11,743 nt of DNA from JBFMCC01 sp037445635. GTDB taxonomy: Bacteria > Chloroflexota > Anaerolineae > Anaerolineales > Villigracilaceae. The notes below the pieces were generated by a model, which was not told the origin of the DNA, did no database searches, and worked only from the letters and a program-made list of their open reading frames with translations. This document shows, in pieces, positions 6,668 through 11,743 of this stretch. The translations under genes and the position numbers were made by a program. The stretch is from contig JBBIKC010000059.1 of the NCBI GenBank assembly GCA_037445635.1, positions 1-11,743 of the forward strand, written 5' to 3'. Numbering within the stretch: position 1 is the stretch's first letter; every line of letters starts with the position of its first letter.

Positions 6668-7102
6668 ATGCCAAGGATTACTGAGGTAACCCGATATTTT
6701 GCGCTTGTAGTCGGTGTTGCGTTTGTCCTTGCGGGGATTGCTGGTTTCATGCCTCTATTCACCCATACCCCGCCAATTGAAGCCCCATCTTTGATCATCG
6801 ATTCCAATTACGGCTTGTTGCTCGGCCTTTTCCCAGTGAATGCCCTGCACAATATATTCCATTTTTGCGTCGGCGTCTTTGGTGTTGTCTCGTTTCGCAA
6901 TTACTCCCTGTCGCGAAAATTCTCCCGATTCCTTGGGGTGGTTCTGGGCATTTTTACCTTCATGGGAATGGTGCCGGGGCTTCATACCAGCTTCGGCATC
7001 CTGCCTTTGTATGGACACGATATCTGGCTGCACGGTCTCGAAGCGGTCATCGGTTTGTATCTCGGGTTTTTTGTTCCCCAAAGCAAACAGGTTCTTGCAT
7101 AG
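6668..7102 (+). CDS. DUF4383-family membrane protein
   Basis: A 144-residue integral membrane protein of unknown function with four predicted helices (about 9-29, 50-75, 85-105 and 118-136). The family signature is recognisable: FPVNALHNIFH at 55-65, followed by a glycine-rich helix, and GHDIWLH at 116-122. GAGGAG sits five bases before the ATG. Its base composition is visibly less GC-rich and more T-rich than the flanking respiratory genes, so it may have a different history. It is followed after ten bases by another membrane-protein gene, probably in the same transcript. No catalytic motif is evident, and the conserved histidines are the only obvious candidates for a function. Confidence 0.8.
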   Translation: MPRITEVTRYFALVVGVAFVLAGIAGFMPLFTHTPPIEAPSLIIDSNYGLLLGLFPVNALHNIFHFCVGVFGVVSFRNYSLSRKFSRFLGVVLGIFTFMGMVPGLHTSFGILPLYGHDIWLHGLEAVIGLYLGFFVPQSKQVLA

Positions 7103-7112
7103 GCGGTGAATT

Positions 7113-7961
7113 GTGTTCGACCATTCATCCGATAATCCCCGCATCCCTGCATTTCTGCGGCTTGTGATCGCAATCGAATGTTGTGTTGTATTCATTGCCG
7201 CAGTTTTGTTGTTCTTTTTTCCCGGTCCGGCTGAAAGATTATGGGCATGGACCATCCCTCCATTCAATGCCCGCTTCGTTGGAGCCATCTATTTTGCGGC
7301 TTATATACCGTTGATCATCTTTTGGTTCACGGCCCGCTGGACGCCGGGCCGACTGATTCTCTGGATGATTCTTGTTTTCACCACCTTGATCATGGTTGTC
7401 ATGCTCCTTCACTGGGATGCCTTTGCCTGGGAGCGTCCTTCGACATTCCTGATCTTCTGGCCCTTGTACTTTTTACTGCCCATCAGTTCAGCCGTGTTTT
7501 TGTTACAGTCACGCGGCGTAGGTGTATCGAATCCTGCTGATATGTCTCCAATCTGGCGCATCGCCTTGTTGACCTTTGCCCTGCTTGGCGGCGGGTATGG
7601 GGCCGGCCTGTTGTTTGCGCCCGAAGCACTGACCGGTTTCTGGCCCTGGAACGTGGATGCATTCCACGCCCGCATCTATGCTTCCGCGTTCATCACACCA
7701 GCGGCGGGCGCGTGGATTCTAAGCATCAGGCGCGGGGCCGTGTCGGAGTATTTCACGCTTGGACTGAACCTGCTCGCAGGCGGTCTATTACCCATCATCG
7801 GAACACTCATGACCAATGCCAGTGTTCCTCCGGCCCGCCAGATTGATTTTGGGGACCTGGGCACCTGGATGTTTTTTATCCTGTTCTTTCTTTCAGGAAT
7901 ATTAGGCACAATTCAAATTGTGCTGGCATATCAAAAATCAAAAAAGCTGAAGAACTCGTAG
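7113..7961 (+). CDS. Eight-helix membrane protein with internal duplication, function unknown
   Basis: I do not recognise the family. The 282-residue product has about eight membrane helices (15-35, 53-72, 80-99, 109-131, 148-168, 185-203, 212-231 and 251-273). The two halves look duplicated: WAWTIPPFNARF at 44-55 and WPWNVDAFHARI at 177-188 share the pattern WxW....F.AR just before the second helix of each four-helix half. The start is a GTG at 7113, ten bases after the DUF4383 stop, with AGGCGGTGA upstream; this start is less certain than others in the window. Near the 3' end lies the slippery heptamer A AAA AAG (7940-7946). A -1 shift there would replace the last four residues with 28 others and end at 8032. 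Third-position composition is less GC-rich than in neighbouring operons. Confidence 0.75.
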   Translation: MFDHSSDNPRIPAFLRLVIAIECCVVFIAAVLLFFFPGPAERLWAWTIPPFNARFVGAIYFAAYIPLIIFWFTARWTPGRLILWMILVFTTLIMVVMLLHWDAFAWERPSTFLIFWPLYFLLPISSAVFLLQSRGVGVSNPADMSPIWRIALLTFALLGGGYGAGLLFAPEALTGFWPWNVDAFHARIYASAFITPAAGAWILSIRRGAVSEYFTLGLNLLAGGLLPIIGTLMTNASVPPARQIDFGDLGTWMFFILFFLSGILGTIQIVLAYQKSKKLKNS

Positions 7962-8032
7962 AAACCCCAGTTGAATTTGAGGCTGTCACAGACGCACAGA
8001 CAAAGGATATCAAAGTGGACCTGTCGAAGTAA
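7940..8032 (+). other. Possible -1 frame extension of the preceding membrane protein
   Basis: The heptamer A AAA AAG at 7940-7946 is in the correct phase for a -1 ribosomal frameshift, the same type as in dnaX. From 7946 the -1 frame is open for 28 codons, beginning AEELVETPVEFEA and ending KVDLSK, with TAA at 8030-8032. The total would be 306 residues. The peptide is acidic/lysine-rich and looks like a real cytoplasmic tail. The stop lies six bases before the terminator stem. No convincing stimulatory hairpin follows the heptamer. A one-base deletion in the six-A run, real or a sequencing error, would give the same picture. Confidence 0.4.
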
Positions 8033-8038
8033 TCATAC

Positions 8039-8068
8039 AAAAAGTCGGGACATGGGTCCCGACTTTTT
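8039..8068. terminator. Bidirectional terminator between the membrane-protein genes and icd
   Basis: A perfect 13-base-pair stem pairs AAAAAGTCGGGAC (8039-8051) with GTCCCGACTTTTT (8056-8068) around the loop ATGG. A-runs and T-runs on the two arms give a U-tract on both strands. It lies six bases beyond the icd stop codon and ends the convergent transcripts. Confidence 0.92.
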
Positions 8069-8074
8069 ACTGGC

Positions 8075-9670
<1,596 letters not shown>

Positions 9671-9703
9671 CTTTCCTATCTCCTTGCGAAAATGATGCGC
9701 GGG

Positions 9704-9709
9704 ATTATA
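9704..9709 (-). promoter_or_regulatory. -10 box of icd
   Basis: The minus strand reads TATAAT, 33 bases before the start codon, with transcription expected near 9697. The -35 position at 17 bases (TCAAGT) is poor. The icd ribosome-binding site AAGGAG lies within the short leader. Confidence 0.5.
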
Positions 9710-9814
9710 TCATCCGCCCCGCGTTGACTTGAGTGACGATTGTCATTCCTTTTTGAGACTCCCCGCGTCGTACCGATCTCGCGCCTGTCCCCGTTTCGCG
9801 GCCTCATCCCGCCC

Positions 9815-9842
9815 TTGACATCTCCGCGAATCAGCGTAAAAT
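9815..9842 (+). promoter_or_regulatory. Promoter of the pyrC-pyrB transcript
   Basis: TTGACA at 9815-9820 and TAAAAT at 9837-9842 with a 16-base spacer form a strong promoter. Transcription should begin at 9849-9851, directly at or one or two bases before an ATG at 9851. It is divergent from icd and about 190 bases before pyrC. It has the same TTGAC-N16-TAAAAT layout as the complex III promoter. Confidence 0.65.
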
Positions 9843-9850
9843 TCGCCGCA

Positions 9851-9943
9851 ATGTCTGGACATGCTTTACTCAAACGATTAATCTGCCCGCACTTCTTTGG
9901 AGTGCCTGTGTCCCTTTTCCAAAGCCCAGAGAGTCGCTTTTAG
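9851..9943 (+). CDS. Possible pyr leader peptide (30 residues) overlapping an attenuator
   Basis: A short frame starts at ATG 9851 and encodes 30 residues beginning MSGHALLKRL and ending QSPESRF. Its TAG stop (9941-9943) lies in the loop and first right-arm base of the terminator hairpin at 9928-9952. This recalls the E. coli pyrBI leader, where translation into the terminator prevents its folding. The predicted transcription start coincides with the ATG, so translation would be leaderless; no ribosome-binding site is visible. Within the leader lie a hairpin (9889-9905) and then a pyrimidine tract (9911-9920), the arrangement expected for UTP-sensitive pausing. Short random frames are common, so the coding call is tentative. 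Confidence 0.35.
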   Translation: MSGHALLKRLICPHFFGVPVSLFQSPESRF

Positions 9944-9959
9944 CGGCTCTCTTTTTTTT
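9928..9959 (+). terminator. Intrinsic terminator, candidate pyr attenuator
   Basis: A ten-base-pair stem with one G-U pair (AGAGAGTCGC at 9928-9937, GCGGCTCTCT at 9943-9952, five-base loop) is followed by seven further Ts. It lies between a strong promoter and pyrC with no complete conventional gene before it, which argues for regulated termination in a leader. Upstream, CTTTGGA (9895-9901) can pair either within the 9889-9905 hairpin or with TCCAAAG (9918-9924), so two mutually exclusive folds exist. The segment also partly resembles the PyrR anti-antiterminator loop, but with several mismatches. Confidence 0.8.
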
Positions 9960-9969
9960 GTACCTTGCC

Positions 9970-10030
9970 GCTCCCTCTCCTCGCGAAGCGCCCCCAAAGG
10001 GGCAGGGAGAGGGCTGGGGTGAGGCAGAGG
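9970..10030 (+). repeat. GC-rich palindromic repeat, copy 3 (before pyrC)
   Basis: CCCTCTCC (9973-9980) pairs with GGAGAGGG (10006-10013), enclosing an inner hairpin GCCCC/GGGGC (9990-9994, 9999-10003). The tail CTGGGGTGAGG matches the other copies at 911-999 and 10606-10676. The tail runs directly into the purine-rich AGAGG (10026-10030) four bases before the pyrC start, so repeat-derived sequence probably forms or abuts the ribosome-binding site. Confidence 0.7.
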
Positions 10031-10034
10031 AACC

Positions 10035-11150
10035 ATGCTCAAACTCCCCGGCTTAATTGACCCTCACGTCCATGTGCGCGAACCAGGACAAACCTACAAG
10101 GAAGATTGGGATACTGCCACACAGGCGGCTCTCGCTGGCGGAATAACCATGATTCTGGCCATGCCCAACACAAAGCCCCCGATATTCGATAATTCGACGC
10201 TCGATGTGGCTTTGTCTGCCGCGAAGCAAAAAGCGCGTTGTGACTACGCCCAATACGTCGGCGCAGGGCCCGACAACGCGGACTGGGACAGACACGCAGA
10301 TCTGCCCCTACGCGCCGCGGGCCTGAAAATGTACCTCGACTCCACCTTCGGCGAACTGCGCCTCGATGACATGACCCTTTGGATGCCGCATTTCGAAAAA
10401 TTTCCAAAGGACTACCCCATCGTCCTGCACTCCGAATCGCGGACGATGGCGGCGGGGATTTTATTCGCCGCGTTTTATGACCGACCCGTTCACATTGCAC
10501 ATGTTTCACTGCGAGAGGAAATCCTGCTCATCAAAGCCGCGAAGGAAAAGGGAATCAAGGTGACGTGTGAGGTGTGTCCGCATCATTTGTTTCTTACGGC
10601 AGATTCCCCTCTCCCACTCGCGCTGAGCGGAGCGCCGGCGAAGTCGAAGCGGGGAGAGGGGTTAGGGGTGAGGGTGAATGGCCGTAAAGAGGTTCGCCCG
10701 CGATTGGCGACCCAAAAAGATGTGGACGCGTTGTGGGAAAACCTGGATGTCATTGACTGCTTCGCCACCGACCACGCGCCGCACACTTTGGAAGAAAAAG
10801 ATTCCGATAACCCTCCCCCAGGCTTTCCAGGCCTCGAAACAATTTTGCCTCTACTTCTCACCGCCGTCAGCGAAGGACGATTAACCATTGACCATATTCT
10901 CGAAAAAATGTACGCCAACCCGCGCCGCATCTTTCACCTCCCCGAACAACCCGAAACATGGATCGAAATGGACGAGCAGGCGGAGTACGAGATCGAGGCC
11001 GCGAACCACTTCACCCGCTGTGGCTGGACTCCCTTCGAGGGATGGAAGGTGAAGGGACGCGTACGCAAGGTGGTGTTGCGCGGACGCGAAGCCTGCCGCG
11101 ACGGGAAGATCCTCGTCGAGGCGGGGTATGGGAAAAATGTGAGGGCGTAG
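10035..11150 (+). CDS. pyrC: Dihydroorotase, CAD-like, carrying an in-frame repeat insertion
   Basis: Cyclises carbamoyl-aspartate to dihydroorotate in pyrimidine synthesis. The 371 residues align along their length with the dihydroorotase domain of animal CAD as I recall it. Metal and active-site residues are present: H11 and H13 in DPHVHVRE, R15, N45 in MPNT, carboxylated lysine K98 in GLKMYL, H132, H155 and D246 in TDHAPH. Shared CAD-like strings include EEILLIKAAK, PPPGFPGLET, NPRRIFHLP and WTPFEG. It starts at the metal-binding strand and lacks the N-terminal beta extension of many bacterial enzymes, as in CAD. Residues 191-214 come from a palindromic repeat inserted after the CEVCPHH strand, in the loop before EVRP. 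AGAGG lies four bases before the ATG. pyrB follows after 157 bases. Confidence 0.92.
   Translation: MLKLPGLIDPHVHVREPGQTYKEDWDTATQAALAGGITMILAMPNTKPPIFDNSTLDVALSAAKQKARCDYAQYVGAGPDNADWDRHADLPLRAAGLKMYLDSTFGELRLDDMTLWMPHFEKFPKDYPIVLHSESRTMAAGILFAAFYDRPVHIAHVSLREEILLIKAAKEKGIKVTCEVCPHHLFLTADSPLPLALSGAPAKSKRGEGLGVRVNGRKEVRPRLATQKDVDALWENLDVIDCFATDHAPHTLEEKDSDNPPPGFPGLETILPLLLTAVSEGRLTIDHILEKMYANPRRIFHLPEQPETWIEMDEQAEYEIEAANHFTRCGWTPFEGWKVKGRVRKVVLRGREACRDGKILVEAGYGKNVRA
10606..10676 (+). repeat. GC-rich palindromic repeat, copy 2 (inside pyrC, in frame)
   Basis: Perfect ten-base arms CCCCTCTCCC (10606-10615) and GGGAGAGGGG (10652-10661) and the tail TTAGGGGTGAGGG show the same repeat family as at 911-999 and 9970-10030. 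It is read through in frame as residues 191-214 of dihydroorotase without a stop. Compared with CAD, the loop here is about 18 residues longer. Confidence 0.8.
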
Positions 11151-11307
11151 ATGAACTGTCGAAACGGAATCAACCCTGCTCCCCGCGCGAGTCCGAGCGA
11201 AAGAATTTGAAGCCAGAAAAACGTGATTAAACGGGATTCGCCCTCAGCCTGCAACCAGAGTCCCGATTATCCAAAAGACCAACGACTATCAGACCAGGAG
11301 ACCAAAC
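11151..11307 (+). other. pyrC-pyrB intergenic spacer
   Basis: These 157 bases hold no gene I can support. An imperfect hairpin pairs CGGGATTC with GAGTCCCG (about 11233-11266) but lacks a T-run, so it should not terminate transcription. The pyrB ribosome-binding site GGAG (11297-11300) is at the end. No clear internal promoter is visible, so co-transcription with pyrC is likely. Confidence 0.5.
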
Positions 11308-11743
11308 ATGCCCACCCAACCCAATAACCCCCACCTGCCCTTCGGCGACCAGCGCACCGCGCCCTGGTATGGCAAGGACATCATCTCGGTCAAGCAGTTC
11401 AACCGCGAAGACCTGGAATATGTTTTCGCCGTGGCGCACGAGATGCGCACGATGGTCGAGCGCGTCGGCACGTTCGACCTGCTCAAGGGCAAGATCCTTG
11501 CCAACCTTTTTTACGAGCCTTCCACGCGCACCTCGTCGTCGTTCACCGCCGCCATGGAACGGCTGGGCGGCTCGGTTATCCCGATCAACGAGGTGAAGTA
11601 CTCGTCGGTGACGAAGGGCGAGAGCCTCTCGGATACGGTGCGCACGCTCGAATGTTACGCGGACGTGATCGTGCTGCGCCATCCCGAGACGGGATCGGCG
11701 GCCATCGCGGCCAAGGCGGCGCGCAAACCCGTCATCAACGCGG
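11308..11743 (+). CDS. pyrB: Aspartate carbamoyltransferase catalytic subunit (5' part, cut by window edge)
   Basis: Condenses carbamoyl phosphate with aspartate, the committed step of pyrimidine synthesis. About 145 residues of roughly 310-330 are visible, covering most of the carbamoyl-phosphate domain. The carbamoyl-phosphate motif STRTSSSF (residues 72-79), KGESLSDT with its loop lysine, and the VLRHPETG block are present. WYGKDIISVKQF near the N-terminus and CYADVIVLRHP closely resemble the aspartate transcarbamylase domain of animal CAD. GGAG lies seven bases before the ATG. It follows pyrC in the same direction, the same order as the two domains in CAD. Confidence 0.95.
   Translation, partial: MPTQPNNPHLPFGDQRTAPWYGKDIISVKQFNREDLEYVFAVAHEMRTMVERVGTFDLLKGKILANLFYEPSTRTSSSFTAAMERLGGSVIPINEVKYSSVTKGESLSDTVRTLECYADVIVLRHPETGSAAIAAKAARKPVINA

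Noticed and set aside
9740..9850. Coding frame extending upstream of the leader peptide from 9740
   Set aside because: It would cross the promoter at 9815-9842 and shows no ribosome-binding site or protein-like composition.
9918..9946. PyrR-binding loop (anti-antiterminator) upstream of pyrC
   Set aside because: Only a partial match to the loop consensus with several mismatches; the leader-peptide model explains the layout better, though PyrR control is not excluded.
11151..11210. 19-codon frame right after the pyrC stop
   Set aside because: No ribosome-binding site, no recognisable composition and no regulatory hairpin linked to it.

Overview
The window reads as a moderately GC-rich bacterial chromosome segment, most likely from a filamentous or sludge-type Chloroflexota (Anaerolineae-like). 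That assignment is inference. It rests on a b6-type cytochrome b split from a subunit IV fused to cytochrome c, a DUF4383 membrane protein, GC-rich palindromic repeats of the CCCTCTCC...GGAGAGGG type, and menaquinol-style respiratory gene content. No rRNA, tRNA, CRISPR array, transposase or phage gene was seen.

Layout. Positions 1-171 hold no gene, but carry a leftward promoter and ribosome-binding site for a gene that starts just outside the window. Positions 180-3663 (minus strand) are a four-gene succinate dehydrogenase operon, sdhC-sdhD-sdhA-sdhB. Divergent from it, 3885-6543 (plus) is a three-gene quinol:cytochrome c reductase operon: Rieske protein, b6-type cytochrome b, and subunit IV fused to a diheme cytochrome c. 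It ends in a strong terminator at 6561-6594. Positions 6668-7961 (plus) are a less GC-rich pair of membrane-protein genes, a DUF4383 protein and an eight-helix protein with an internal duplication. They end at a bidirectional terminator (8039-8068) shared with icd (8075-9670, minus). This NADP-type isocitrate dehydrogenase has a cyanobacterial-style insertion and a lysine-rich tail. From 9815 to the right edge runs a pyrimidine block: promoter, possible 30-residue leader peptide overlapping an intrinsic terminator, a palindromic repeat, pyrC and the first third of pyrB.

How it fits together. Complex II, complex III and isocitrate dehydrogenase form an aerobic TCA/respiratory block: succinate electrons enter the quinone pool through Sdh and leave through the Rieske/b/c complex. 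The pyrimidine block supplies carbamoyl-aspartate and dihydroorotate. Both pyr proteins resemble the corresponding domains of animal CAD and lie in the same order (dihydroorotase, then aspartate transcarbamylase).

The most notable points are: (1) a pyrBI-like attenuator candidate before pyrC, with a leader ORF whose stop codon lies inside the terminator hairpin; (2) a palindromic repeat inserted in frame in pyrC, with related copies before pyrC and between sdhA and sdhB; (3) a histone-H1-like lysine tail on isocitrate dehydrogenase; (4) an A AAA AAG slippery heptamer near the end of the eight-helix membrane protein, whose -1 frame stays open for 28 more codons up to the terminator. All assignments come from reading the sequence and remembered family features; no searches were run.
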